A stretch of DNA of 64,000 bases. Source: CADEDH01 sp963732695. GTDB taxonomy: Bacteria > Actinomycetota > Acidimicrobiia > Acidimicrobiales > SZUA-35. The position numbers were made by a program, and so were the translations under genes. The first letter of the stretch is position 1; every line of letters begins with the position of its first letter. The DNA lies in the NCBI GenBank assembly GCA_963732695.1, contig CAVTAP010000021.1:124001-188000 (forward strand). The letters run 5' to 3'. The notes under the pieces are model-generated. The model was not told the origin of the DNA. It searched no databases and saw nothing but the letters and a program-made list of their open reading frames with translations. Below, piece by piece: positions 16,440-24,697 of this stretch.

Positions 16440-17441
16440 ATGACGTTCCACGCCCTGCTCCTGGAAGAGAACGACGGCAAGGTCTCGGCCGCCATGGCCG
16501 AGCTCGACGACAGCCGCCTCCCGGCCGGTGACGTGACCGTGGCCGTCGAGTGGTCGTCGCTGAACTACAAGGACGGGATGGTCCTCCAGGGCCTGGGCCG
16601 CCTGGTCCGGGACTACCCCCACGTGGGCGGGATCGACCTGGCCGGCACGGTGGAGGCGTCCGACGACCCCCGCTACTCCCCCGGCGACAAGGTGGCCCTC
16701 ACCGGCTGGCGGGTGGGCGAGAACCACTGGGGTGGCTACGCCTCCCGGGCCCGGGTGAAGGCCGACTGGCTGGTGCCGGTGCCGGCCGCCCTCACCACCC
16801 GCCAGGCCATGGCCGTCGGTACGGCCGGATTCACCGCCATGCAGGCCCTGGTGGCCCTGGAGCGGTTCGGGGTCGGCTCGGGGGCCGACGCTCCCCTGCT
16901 GGCCACCGGTGCCTCCGGGGGCGTTGGTTCCTCGGCCGTGCTGTGGGCCTCGGCCGCCGGCCACCACGTGGTGGCCTCCACCGGCCGGCTGGAGAACGCC
17001 GACGAGCTGACGGCGCTGGGCGCGGCCGAGGTGATCGACCGGGCCGAGCTGGCCGAGAACCCGTCGCGCCCACTGCTGAGCGAGCGGTGGGGGTGCTGCA
17101 TCGACGCCGTGGGGGGCGACACCCTGGCCCACGTGCTCACCGAGATCCGCTACGGCGGGGCGGTGGCCGCCTGTGGCCTGGCCGGCGGCAACGGCCTGGC
17201 CACCACCGTGGTGCCGTTCCTGCTCCGGGGGGTGAGCCTGCTCGGCATCGACTCGGTCATGTGCCCGGCCGATCACCGGGCCGTGGTCTGGGGTCGGATC
17301 GGCGATCTGGTGGCCGCCGGCGGCGGCGCCAAGCTCGATTCGCTCATCACCGAGGTACCGCTGGCCGAGCTGGCGGCCCTCGCCCCCGAGATCATGGCCG
17401 GCCAAGTGAAGGGACGGGTCGTCGTCAACTGCGCCAGCTGA
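16440..17441 (+). CDS. acuI: NADPH-dependent acrylyl-CoA reductase-like MDR oxidoreductase
   Basis: This 333-residue protein belongs to the YhdH/AcuI branch of the zinc-free medium-chain reductases. The N-terminal GroES-like part contains VEWSSLNYKDGMVLQG and PHVGGIDLAGTVEAS. The Rossmann part contains TGASGGVGSSAVLWASA, the NADPH-binding loop. The C-terminus has LLRGVSLLGIDSV and GQVKGRVVVN, both typical of AcuI. Members reduce acrylyl-CoA to propionyl-CoA in DMSP or propionate metabolism, and the same fold also reduces quinones, so the substrate is inferred. A string of small hairpins follows the stop. Confidence 0.82.
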   Translation: MTFHALLLEENDGKVSAAMAELDDSRLPAGDVTVAVEWSSLNYKDGMVLQGLGRLVRDYPHVGGIDLAGTVEASDDPRYSPGDKVALTGWRVGENHWGGYASRARVKADWLVPVPAALTTRQAMAVGTAGFTAMQALVALERFGVGSGADAPLLATGASGGVGSSAVLWASAAGHHVVASTGRLENADELTALGAAEVIDRAELAENPSRPLLSERWGCCIDAVGGDTLAHVLTEIRYGGAVAACGLAGGNGLATTVVPFLLRGVSLLGIDSVMCPADHRAVVWGRIGDLVAAGGGAKLDSLITEVPLAELAALAPEIMAGQVKGRVVVNCAS

Positions 17442-17443
17442 GG

Positions 17444-17498
17444 GGAACCCTTCGGGTTCCGGGAACCCTTCGGGTTCCTTGGGTTGGCCTTCGGCCAA
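17444..17498 (+). terminator. Three consecutive hairpins with TTC loops
   Basis: Directly after the acuI stop are two copies of GGAACCC-TTC-GGGTTCC (17444-17460 and 17462-17478, 7-bp stems) and a third hairpin TTGGCC-TTC-GGCCAA (17484-17498). They lie between two genes of the same strand. Their likely role is to terminate or attenuate transcription, or to protect the 3' end of the acuI mRNA. No T run follows, so intrinsic termination in the classic sense is doubtful. Confidence 0.6.
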
Positions 17499-17517
17499 CA
17501 CCTGAGAGACTGGGGGG

Positions 17518-18870
17518 ATGGCGAACAGCGGCAAGTCGGCTAGCAAGGCGTCCGAGACCAAGTCCGAGCCCAAAGGCAAGGCCAAAGGGGCCAAGGGCCG
17601 AGCGGCCGCCGCCGACCCGTTCGAGATGGTCGACCCCACCGAGGTGGGCATGGACCCGGCCCGCCTGCAACGGGTGGCCGACTTCGTCAAGACCCGCTAT
17701 CTCGACACCGGCCGCTACCCCGGGTTCTCCCTGCTGGTGAGCCGGCGGGGCAAGGTGGCCCACCTGTCCACCCAGGGCAGCCGCAACCTGGGAACCGGGG
17801 CCCCGATGACCCCCGACACGATCGTGCGCATCTACTCGATGAGCAAGCCGATCACGTCGGTGGCCCTGCTCAGCCTGTACGAGGAGGGTCTGTTCCGGCT
17901 CGACACCCCGGTGTCGAGCTTCATCCCGTCGTGGGCCGACCTGCGGGTGTGGCGCGACGGCACCCCGGCCTCGTGGTCCACCACCTACCCCGAGCGGGAG
18001 ATGACGGTGCGCGACCTGCTGACCCACACCTCCGGTCTCACCTACGGCTGGATGCAGCGCCACCCGGTGGACGCCATCTACCGCGAGCGCGGGGTCGACC
18101 AGGCCCACAAGCTGGAGGAATGGGTGGAGCTGCTGGCCGACATCCCCCTCGTGTTCTCTCCCGGCACCCAGTGGTCCTACAGCGTGGCCACCGACGTGAT
18201 CGGCCGGCTGGTGGAGATCATCTCGGGCCAGTCCTTCGATGCGTTCCTGGCCAGCCGGATCTTCGGGCCGCTGGGCATGGCCGACACCGCCTTCCAGGTG
18301 GCCGAGGAGTCGGCCGAGCGGTTCGCCGCCAACTACGTGGTGCCGTCACTGTCGCCGTTCGGCGTGCCCCCGGGGGCCAGCGGCGACGAGGCGGTGGAGC
18401 TCGACGACGGCAGCAAGGGCACCCAGTTCCGACGCACCCCCACGTTCCTGTCGGGCGGCGGCGGCCTCACCTCCACCCTGGGCGACTATCACCGGTTCAC
18501 CCAGATGCTGCTCAACGGGGGCGAGCTGGGCGGGGCCCGGATCCTCGGCCGCAAGACGGTCGACTACGCCACCTCGAACCACCTGCCCGGCGGGCGGGAC
18601 CTGGCGGCCATGGGCCAGCCCGTGTTCAGCGAGACCAACTACGACGGAATCGGCTTCGGCCTCGGGTTCTCGGTGGTGGTCGACCCGGCGGCCGCCCAGA
18701 TCGTGTGCTCCCAGGGTGAGTACGGCTGGGGCGGGGCGGCGTCCACCCTGTTCTGGGTCGACCCGGCCGAGGAACTGGTGGTGATCGGGCTCACACAGCT
18801 CATGCCATCGTCGGCCTACCCGATCCGCCAGGAGCTGCGTCCCCTGATCTACAGCGCCCTCACCGACTGA
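17518..18870 (+). CDS. Serine hydrolase of the beta-lactamase class C / esterase family
   Basis: This 450-residue protein belongs to the penicillin-binding-protein-like serine hydrolases (esterase EstB, class C beta-lactamase). The nucleophile Ser and general-base Lys are in YSMSKPITS (S-x-x-K). The second motif Tyr is in WSYSVATDVIGRLVE. LLTHTSGLTYG is another strong family block. The first 35 residues are Lys/Ala/Ser-rich with no hydrophobic segment, so there is no signal peptide and the enzyme is probably cytoplasmic. ATG at 17518 follows a run of Gs (TGGGGGG). The substrate is not shown; most family members are esterases rather than antibiotic-degrading enzymes. Confidence 0.85.
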   Translation: MANSGKSASKASETKSEPKGKAKGAKGRAAAADPFEMVDPTEVGMDPARLQRVADFVKTRYLDTGRYPGFSLLVSRRGKVAHLSTQGSRNLGTGAPMTPDTIVRIYSMSKPITSVALLSLYEEGLFRLDTPVSSFIPSWADLRVWRDGTPASWSTTYPEREMTVRDLLTHTSGLTYGWMQRHPVDAIYRERGVDQAHKLEEWVELLADIPLVFSPGTQWSYSVATDVIGRLVEIISGQSFDAFLASRIFGPLGMADTAFQVAEESAERFAANYVVPSLSPFGVPPGASGDEAVELDDGSKGTQFRRTPTFLSGGGGLTSTLGDYHRFTQMLLNGGELGGARILGRKTVDYATSNHLPGGRDLAAMGQPVFSETNYDGIGFGLGFSVVVDPAAAQIVCSQGEYGWGGAASTLFWVDPAEELVVIGLTQLMPSSAYPIRQELRPLIYSALTD

Positions 18871-18873
18871 TGG

Positions 18874-18886
18874 CGCCCTTCGGGCG
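18874..18886 (+). terminator. Small hairpin with TTC loop
   Basis: CGCCC-TTC-GGGCG directly after the serine hydrolase stop resembles the three hairpins at 17444-17498. The stem is 5 bp with no T run. Confidence 0.4.
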
Positions 18887-18922
18887 TCCAGGGTTCGCCT
18901 CCCGCGAACACCTCGGCCCGGT

Positions 18923-19645
18923 GTGAACCTCGGGGCCCACATCGCGGTGGCCGTGGCCGCCGGCCGGGACGACCGGGCCGAGCGGCTGGGCTCGGCCCTG
19001 CCCGACGTGGCCGGCATGGGCCGGTTCCGCCTGAACCGGGACGGCGACAGCGCCCTCGAGTCGGGCATCCACCTCCACCACCGCACCGACGACCTGTTCC
19101 ACGGGCACCGCTGGTTCGTGGCCCGCCAGGCCGAGATGTACGACGAGCTGACCGCCGCCGGGTTCGCCCGGGGGCCCGCCCTGGCCTGCGCCCACGTGGG
19201 GGTGGAGCTGCTGCTCGACGGGGTGCTCCTGGGCGACGGCCCCACGGCCGACGTGGTGCACGGCACCTTCGCCGCCATCGACGACCTGCGGACCCCGCTC
19301 GGATCGCTGGTGGAGCCCGAGGCCGAGCCCGACTGGCAGGCTCACCTCAGCCGGTTCACCGACGGCGCCCCGGTCTCCCACCTCGACGACCCGGCCGAGG
19401 TGGCCCGACGCCTGCACCGCATCCTGGCCCGCCGGCCCCGGCTGGCCTTCGCCGCCCGGCAGATGCCCCGCCTCGTCGAGGTGCTCACCCGCGGCCGGGC
19501 CGAGGGTGGCCGACGACGCCCACGGCGTGGTGGCCGACCTGGCCGGCAAGCTGCGCTAGGTGTTCTGCCCGGCCCGATCTCCTCATGGAGCGTCTCACCG
19601 GTGAGACGCTCCATGAGGAGATCCTGGGGGTTCAGGTCCGCTTGA
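18923..19645 (+). CDS. Acyl-carrier-protein phosphodiesterase-like protein with an apparent 3' frameshift
   Basis: The first 190 residues resemble the AcpH/DUF479 family, HD-like proteins that remove phosphopantetheine from ACP: MNLGAHIAVAVAAGRDD, ALPDVAGMGRFRL, GIHLHHRTDDLFHGHRWF and CAHVGVELLLDG give the spaced His and Asp residues. GTG at 18923 is the first plausible start. After GRAE near base 19503 the frame runs through a large palindrome to 19645 with an Arg/Ser-rich tail. If one G of GGG at 19504-19506 is removed, the frame reads VADDAHGVVADLAGKLR and stops at 19557-19559, giving a natural 211-residue protein. A one-base insertion is therefore likely, as sequencing error or true mutation. 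The family assignment is moderate. Confidence 0.65.
   Translation: MNLGAHIAVAVAAGRDDRAERLGSALPDVAGMGRFRLNRDGDSALESGIHLHHRTDDLFHGHRWFVARQAEMYDELTAAGFARGPALACAHVGVELLLDGVLLGDGPTADVVHGTFAAIDDLRTPLGSLVEPEAEPDWQAHLSRFTDGAPVSHLDDPAEVARRLHRILARRPRLAFAARQMPRLVEVLTRGRAEGGRRRPRRGGRPGRQAALGVLPGPISSWSVSPVRRSMRRSWGFRSA
19576..19623. terminator. 48-bp perfect palindrome between convergent genes
   Basis: Bases 19576-19599 are the exact reverse complement of 19600-19623: a 24-bp stem with no spacer, centred on ACC|GGT. It lies between the natural end of the AcpH-like gene (19559) and the recN stop (19632), so it can form a strong hairpin in either transcript. The simplest role is bidirectional termination. 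Perfect palindromes of this size without a loop are uncommon. Confidence 0.75.
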
Positions 19646-21218
19646 GGCGGGCCGCTTCCTCGATCAGCTCCCGGGCGTGCTGGCGGGCGGTGGGCGAGTC
19701 GGGTTGGCCCGACAGCATCCGGGCCAGCTCCACCAGCTGCTCGTCGGGGCTGAGGAGGCGGACCTCCGACACCGTCTCGTCGTCGCCCTGGCGCTTCACC
19801 ACCGCCAGATGGGCGTCGGCGAACGCCGCCACCTGGGGCAGGTGGGTGACCACCAGCACCTGATGGCGGTCGCCCAGGTGGCTCAGGGCCTGGCCCACGG
19901 CGAAGCCGGCCTGGCCCCCGATCCCGGCATCCACCTCGTCGAACACGAGCACCGGCGGCGCCTCGGACAGCACCGAGCGCAGAGCCAGCATGGCCCGGGC
20001 CAGCTCCCCGCCCGAGGCCACCTTGGCCAGCGACTGGAGGGGCGAGCCGGGGTTGGCCGACAGCTGGAACGACACCTCGCCCCCGTCGGGCCCGCCGACT
20101 TCGATCCCCACCCGGGCCTTGGGCATGGCCAGCTCCGGCAGGCGGGCCTCGATGGCGGCGGCCAGGGACGGAGCGGCGGCCAGGCGGGCCTGGCGGACCT
20201 CGCCCTGGATCTCTTCCAGCTGGGCCCGGGCCCGGGCCCGCCTCGTGTCGAGCTCGGCGGCCAGGGCATCGTGGCCCTCCAGCTCCTTGAGCCGCATCCG
20301 CAGGGCGTCGCGCTCGGCGATCACGGCGGCGATGTCGTCGCCGTACTTGCGGCACAGGTCGTGCAGCAGCCGGCGACGGACCTGGACGGCGGCCAGCTGC
20401 TCGGGGTCGGGCTCGATCCCCTCGGCCAGGCCCCGGATGGTGGCGGTGAGGTCGTCGAGCTCGGCCACCACGGCCCCCAGCCGCTCGGCGCAGTCGGCGA
20501 ACGGGCCCCGGGGGTCGAGGGCGGCCAGGGCGGCCGCCAGCTGGTCACGGGCCCCGTCGTCTCCCACCAACCGGTCGAGCACCACGCCGGCCGCCTCCTG
20601 ATGGGCCACGGCGTTGGCCAGCAGCTCCTCCGCTCCGGCCAGGCCTTCGTCCTCGTCGGGATCGGACAGCTCGGCCCCGTCGAGCTCGTCGACCTGGTAG
20701 CGGACCAGGTCGAGCTCGCGGGCCCGGGCCCGCTCGTCGCCTCCCATGGCGGTCAGCGCCTCGTCGATGTCGGCCAGGGCGGCCCGGGTCTGGCGGAGGG
20801 GGGCCAGGTCGACCCGGCCGTAGGTGTCGAGGGCCAGGCGCTGGGCCTCCATGCCCAGCAACGACTGGTGGGAGTGTTGGCCGTGGAGGTCGACCAGGCG
20901 GGCCCCCAGCTCGGCCAGCACCGAGGCGGTGGTGGGCCGCCCGTTGAGGTAGGCCCGACTCCGCCCGTCGGCCGGCACCACCCGGGACAGCACGTACTCC
21001 TCGCCGTCGAGCTCGAAACGCCCGTCGACCACCGCCTCGGCCGCTCCCGGCCGCACCAGGCCCGGATCGGCCCGGCCCCCCATGAGCAGGTTGATGGCGT
21101 CGACCAGCAGCGTCTTGCCCGCCCCGGTCTCCCCGGTGAGGGCGATCATGCCGGTGGGGATGGGTAGGGTGAGGCGGTCGATCACGCCCAGATCGGCGAC
21201 GGCCAGCTCCAGCAGCAT
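19632..21218 (-). CDS. recN: DNA repair protein RecN
   Basis: RecN is an SMC-like ATPase that acts in double-strand break repair by tethering DNA ends. The 528-residue protein has the Walker A motif GETGAGKT near residue 30 and the line ARLVDLHGQHSHQSLL typical of RecN. A long coiled-coil middle region is rich in Glu, Arg and Leu. The ABC signature is VASGGELARAMLAL and Walker B is VLVFDEVDAGIGG. The start MLLELAVADLGVIDRLTLPI is the standard one. The gene follows nadK by 27 bases in the conserved actinobacterial order tlyA-nadK-recN. Confidence 0.95.
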   Translation of the reverse strand: MLLELAVADLGVIDRLTLPIPTGMIALTGETGAGKTLLVDAINLLMGGRADPGLVRPGAAEAVVDGRFELDGEEYVLSRVVPADGRSRAYLNGRPTTASVLAELGARLVDLHGQHSHQSLLGMEAQRLALDTYGRVDLAPLRQTRAALADIDEALTAMGGDERARARELDLVRYQVDELDGAELSDPDEDEGLAGAEELLANAVAHQEAAGVVLDRLVGDDGARDQLAAALAALDPRGPFADCAERLGAVVAELDDLTATIRGLAEGIEPDPEQLAAVQVRRRLLHDLCRKYGDDIAAVIAERDALRMRLKELEGHDALAAELDTRRARARAQLEEIQGEVRQARLAAAPSLAAAIEARLPELAMPKARVGIEVGGPDGGEVSFQLSANPGSPLQSLAKVASGGELARAMLALRSVLSEAPPVLVFDEVDAGIGGQAGFAVGQALSHLGDRHQVLVVTHLPQVAAFADAHLAVVKRQGDDETVSEVRLLSPDEQLVELARMLSGQPDSPTARQHARELIEEAARLKRT

Positions 21219-21245
21219 GGAGGAAGTATCGCCGGCCGCCGCCCG

Positions 21246-22118
21246 CTACCGGTCGACCACGCCGAACTTGTCCTTCAGGACCAGGTGGAAATCGCGGTTG
21301 CCGGGCACCAGGAAGCCGACCTCGGTGGCCGAGGCCCGGCACACCACCGACTCCCCCGGTGCCAGCTCCAGGCTGTGGCGGCCGTCGAGCGACACCACAG
21401 CCGACCGGTGACCGGCCACCGTCACCTGCACCACGGTGTTGGGGGCGAGCACCATCGTGCGGTTGAACAGGTTGTGGGCCGCCACCGGGGTGAGCAGCAG
21501 GGTGCGGAAGTCGGGCTCCACGATCGGGCCCCCGGCCGACAGGGCGTAGGCGGTGGAGCCGGTGGGGGTGGCGACGATGAGACCGTCGGCCAGGTAGGTG
21601 AGGAAGGGCTGGCCGCCGATGGAGACCGACAGCTCCACCGTGCGACCGCTCTCGCACCGGTCGATCAATGCCTCGTTCAGGGCCCGACCCACGAAGGTGG
21701 ACCCGGCGGCGGCCGATCCGGCCCCGCCCGGGGCTGCGGTGTAGACGTCGAGCATCATCCGGCGCTCGATCCGAAGCCCGCCAGCCAGCCAGGCCCCCAG
21801 GGCCTCCTCCATCTGGGCCGGGTCGAAGGCGGTGAGGTAGCCCAGATGGCCGGCGTTCACCCCCAGGATCGGCACGTCGTGGCTGGCCACCAGGGCGGTG
21901 GACCGCAGCATGGTGCCGTCACCCCCCAGGCTGAGGCAGGCGTCGAGGCCGGGGCCGAACGAGTCTTCGCCGATGGAGAGGTCGGGCCGGCCCACCAGCT
22001 CGGCGTCGGGCGACGGCAGCACGGCCGACACCTCCGAACCGCACCAGTGCAGCGCCCGTTTGGCCAGCTCCAACACCTCGGGCCGCTGCTGGTGCAAGAC
22101 AATACCGAGACGGCTCAC
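21246..22118 (-). CDS. nadK: NAD kinase
   Basis: NadK phosphorylates NAD to NADP. The 290-residue protein has the GGDGTMLRSTALV signature with the catalytic Asp, followed by ILGVNAGHLGYLTAF. The second family block is DGLIVATPTGSTAYALSAGGPI. GTG at 22118 is preferred because it overlaps the tlyA stop (GTGA) and gives MSRLGIVLHQQRPEV, a normal NadK N-terminus; the frame is open further upstream only inside tlyA. No other domain is present. Confidence 0.94.
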   Translation of the reverse strand: MSRLGIVLHQQRPEVLELAKRALHWCGSEVSAVLPSPDAELVGRPDLSIGEDSFGPGLDACLSLGGDGTMLRSTALVASHDVPILGVNAGHLGYLTAFDPAQMEEALGAWLAGGLRIERRMMLDVYTAAPGGAGSAAAGSTFVGRALNEALIDRCESGRTVELSVSIGGQPFLTYLADGLIVATPTGSTAYALSAGGPIVEPDFRTLLLTPVAAHNLFNRTMVLAPNTVVQVTVAGHRSAVVSLDGRHSLELAPGESVVCRASATEVGFLVPGNRDFHLVLKDKFGVVDR

Positions 22119-23002
22119 GATGCCATCCCGGCCCGTTCGGCGGCCCGGGCCACCACCCGGTCGAGCGTCACCACCGAATCTGGAGCGGCGGCGCCATCGT
22201 TCGTGCCCGCACGGGACAACCACACGACGAACTCCACGTTGCCTCCAGCCCCGGGTACACCCGCGACCGTAGCGTCTCGCAGGCTCATCTCCAGATCATC
22301 GGCCGAAGCGACCACCTCGTCCAACACGAGGCGCCAGGTGGCGGGATCGCGGATGACGCCCTGGCGGCGGGCCGCCTCGGCCCGCCCCACCTCGAACTGC
22401 GGTTTCACCAGGGCCAGCACGGGGGCGCCGGGGGCGGTGAGGCGGGCCAGGGCGGGCAGCACGAGGCGGAGAGAGATGAACGAAAGATCGGCCACGGTGA
22501 ACCCGGCCGGACCGCCGATGGCGGCCGGAGCGAGGGTGCGGATGTCGGTCCGCTCCCGGCTGTCGACCCGGCGGTCCCGCCGCAAGCGGACGTGGAGCTG
22601 GTCGGTGCCGACGTCCACCGCCACCACGGCCGCCGCCCCCCGCTGCAGCAGGCAGTCGGTGAAGCCACCGGTGGAGGCGCCGGCATCGAGGCAGCGCAGG
22701 CCGGCGGGGCTGAGCCCGAAGGCGTCGAGGGCCGAGGCCAACTTGCCTCCGGCCCGGCTCACGTAGCCGACGAGGTACGCGGCCGAACCGGCGCCCCCCG
22801 GCTCGGCTCCAGCCGCATCGGCCAGGGCCAGGCGCTGACGGGGGCGGACGACCTGGGCCGCCTTGCCGGCCGGCTGGCCGTCGACCGTGACCAGGCCGGC
22901 CTCCACCGCCCGGCGGGCCGCTTCCCGGCTGGGGGCCAGGCCCCGCCGGACGAGCGCGGCGTCGAGCCGGGCGGCGGCCTCAGGCGACGACGTGGCGCTC
23001 AC
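22115..23002 (-). CDS. tlyA: TlyA family rRNA (cytidine-2'-O)-methyltransferase / hemolysin-like
   Basis: TlyA methylates the 2'-O of cytidines in 16S and 23S rRNA; in mycobacteria this makes ribosomes sensitive to capreomycin. The 295-residue protein has an N-terminal S4 domain (ARLDAALVRRGLAPSREAAR) and a FtsJ-like methyltransferase domain with SRAGGKLASALDAFG and the SAM loop LDAGASTGGFTDCLLQ. Acidic and lysine residues of the K-D-K-E type follow (LVKPQFEVGR). GTG at 23002 is chosen: it gives 18 residues before the S4 core and overlaps the preceding small gene by 23 bases. nadK overlaps its stop. Confidence 0.92.
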   Translation of the reverse strand: MSATSSPEAAARLDAALVRRGLAPSREAARRAVEAGLVTVDGQPAGKAAQVVRPRQRLALADAAGAEPGGAGSAAYLVGYVSRAGGKLASALDAFGLSPAGLRCLDAGASTGGFTDCLLQRGAAAVVAVDVGTDQLHVRLRRDRRVDSRERTDIRTLAPAAIGGPAGFTVADLSFISLRLVLPALARLTAPGAPVLALVKPQFEVGRAEAARRQGVIRDPATWRLVLDEVVASADDLEMSLRDATVAGVPGAGGNVEFVVWLSRAGTNDGAAAPDSVVTLDRVVARAAERAGMAS

Positions 23003-23309
23003 CGGTGGGGCTGAACACCCAGAGCGCGGCGCCCCGGCGGTCGATGGTGTCGCTCTGCTGGCGCTCGGCCCGACGGGCGCTGAGGCGGGTGATGACCTCC
23101 TCGGCGCTGTCGCCCTCGGTCTCGTAGAGGGCGAGGTAGCGGTGGGCCGAGGGTGGGCCGGCCTCCGCCTCCAGCACGAACCGCTGGGCCGCCGTGAACC
23201 CGGTAGTGGCCAGGACCTCGTCGAGGTGGGTGTTCTCGTACCAGTCGTCGAACTCGGCCTCGCGCCCTTCGACCGCATTGCTCATCACCATCACCACATA
23301 GGTACCCAT
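22980..23309 (-). CDS. Small dimeric alpha/beta-barrel-like protein, function unknown
   Basis: This 109-residue protein looks like a ferredoxin-like dimeric alpha/beta-barrel (EthD or antibiotic-monooxygenase fold). It starts with a beta strand MGTYVVMVMSNAVEGREAEF, then WYENTHLDEVLATTGFTAAQ, a helix-turn typical of the fold, and HRYLALYETEGDSAEEV. Many proteins of this sort bind small hydrophobic compounds or act as simple oxygenases, but no catalytic residues can be named. It overlaps the tlyA start by 23 bases and probably begins the tlyA-nadK-recN operon. Confidence 0.7.
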   Translation of the reverse strand: MGTYVVMVMSNAVEGREAEFDDWYENTHLDEVLATTGFTAAQRFVLEAEAGPPSAHRYLALYETEGDSAEEVITRLSARRAERQQSDTIDRRGAALWVFSPTGERHVVA

Positions 23310-23335
23310 GGCGCAAGTCTACTTCTGGCCAGGAG

Positions 23336-24045
23336 TCAGCTCCCGGGGGACGCCTTCTTGGCGGCGGCCTTCTTACCAGCGGGGCCGGCCTTCTTGGCGG
23401 CGGATGCCTTCTTGGCGTTGGATGCCTTCTTGGCCGCGGCCTTGGTGGTGACGCTGGCCTTGGTGGCGGCCTTCTTGACGGCTGCCTTCTTGGTGGCCGC
23501 CGCCTTGGTGGCGGCCTTCTTCACCGCCGCCTGCTTCTTGACCACGGCCTTCTTCACCACAGCCTTCTTGGCCGCGGCCTTCCTGGCTGCCGCCTTCTCG
23601 ACCGGAACCGGGGGCTCGGTGACAACCGGCTCGGGGCGGCGGGCTCGGCGGCCGGTGCCGGGTCGCTCACGACGGGTGCGGGGGTCGCCGGGGGCGGCGG
23701 AGGGGTGGTGGCGCCGGGGGCCGGAGCGGCGCCGGGCACGGGGAAGCCGGCCTCGGCCGCACTGCGGATCATGGCGCCGGCCAGGTTGGTCACGAACGAT
23801 CGGACCTCCCCCGCCGCCTCCACCAGCTCCCGGGCCACATCCCGACCCGAGGGCGGGGTGGTCGAGTCGACGATGGCGTTGAGCCGGTTGACGGCCTGCG
23901 TGAGCTGCTGCTTCACCGGCGCCGGCACCATCTCGGAGCTCTCGAAGGCTCGCATCAGGCGCTGCCACTCGGCTTCGAGCACCTCTGCGCTGCGGTTCAG
24001 GATCTCGCGGGCCTCCGCGGCCGCCTTGGCTTGCTTGTTGTCCAT
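23336..24045 (-). CDS. Histone-H1-like protein with Lys/Ala-rich tail, apparently frameshifted
   Basis: The N-terminal 100 residues are helical and unremarkable: MDNKQAKAAAEAREILNRS, then AEWQRLMRAFESSEMV and NRLNAIVDSTTPPSGRDVA, followed by a Pro/Ala linker. After about base 23633 a second frame takes over and encodes a tail of KKAA/KKAV-type repeats ending at 23336, like eukaryotic H1 or actinobacterial HupB/Lsr2-type DNA-compacting tails. In the literal sequence the first frame ends at 23554 as an Arg-rich run. One added C in the CCCC run (top strand GGGG at 23633-23636) joins the parts as AAPEPVVTEPPVPVEKAAAR, giving 236 residues. A role in coating DNA is inferred from the tail. A TATGCT box lies 6 bases before the ATG. 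Confidence 0.7.
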
Positions 24046-24051
24046 GCCGAA

Positions 24052-24057
24052 AGCATA
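24052..24057 (-). promoter_or_regulatory. Putative -10 box for the H1-like gene (leaderless)
   Basis: TATGCT on the minus strand ends 6 bases before ATG at 24045. No ribosome binding site separates them. A divergent box for the next gene lies at 24114. Confidence 0.5.
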
Positions 24058-24113
24058 CCCTGCATCCCGATCGCTAGCTATCGCGAGCAGGGGTGAGCGG
24101 CGGTACCCGCCGG

Positions 24114-24119
24114 TAGGTT
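24114..24119 (+). promoter_or_regulatory. Putative -10 box for the DinB-like gene (leaderless)
   Basis: TAGGTT ends 7 bases before ATG at 24127, the same spacing as in scpA and tyrS. Confidence 0.5.
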
Positions 24120-24126
24120 CGTCCGG

Positions 24127-24687
24127 ATGACCACACAGCCACTCGAACACGCCGTCGCCGTCAGCCGGGGGGTCCTGGCCGCCGTATCGAGCGATCAGCT
24201 CCACGCCGCCACCCCCTGCGCCTCATGGGATGTGTCGAGCCTCGTCAACCACATGGTGGGGGCCCAGCAGTACTTCGCCACCTTCATGGAAGGGGCACAG
24301 CCCGAGGGCGACGCTCCCGACTTCGCCGCCGGCGACTACCTGGCCGCCTTCGACGAGGCCAGCGCTCGGTGCGTGGCCGCGTTCCAGGCCGACGGAGCCA
24401 TGGGCCGCACGGTCACCGTGCCGTTCGGCACCATGCCGGTCCCGGCCTGGATGGGCCTGGCCGTCACCGATACCTTCCAGCACGCCTGGGACCTGGCCAA
24501 GGCCACCGGCCAGAGCACCGACCTGGCTCCCCCGCTGGCCGCCGGCATCCTGGCCCAGTCCCGCCACGCCATCTCCGACGGCTTCCGCGGCCCCGACGGC
24601 AAGGCGCCGTTCGGTCCCGAGGCGTCCGCCCCCGAGGGTGCCTGCCCGGCCGATCAGCTCGCCGCCTTCCTCGGCCGCAGCGTCTGA
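24127..24687 (+). CDS. TIGR03086 / maleylpyruvate isomerase-like metal-binding protein
   Basis: This 186-residue protein belongs to the DinB/mycothiol-dependent enzyme superfamily, probably the TIGR03086 subgroup common in Actinobacteria. The four-helix bundle is suggested by LVNHMVGAQQYFATFM, with the first metal His, and by TDTFQHAWDLAKATGQ, which carries the second His. The N-terminal TPCASWDVSSLVNH is the family signature. Members are thought to use mycothiol or a divalent metal, but the reaction of this one is unknown. The gene is divergent from the H1-like gene and convergent with the methyltransferase gene. Confidence 0.8.
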   Translation: MTTQPLEHAVAVSRGVLAAVSSDQLHAATPCASWDVSSLVNHMVGAQQYFATFMEGAQPEGDAPDFAAGDYLAAFDEASARCVAAFQADGAMGRTVTVPFGTMPVPAWMGLAVTDTFQHAWDLAKATGQSTDLAPPLAAGILAQSRHAISDGFRGPDGKAPFGPEASAPEGACPADQLAAFLGRSV

Positions 24688-24697
24688 CTCCTCGCCT

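Noticed and set aside
17518..18870. An antibiotic resistance beta-lactamase
   Set aside because: The family includes many esterases, and the protein lacks a signal peptide, so a resistance role is not supported.
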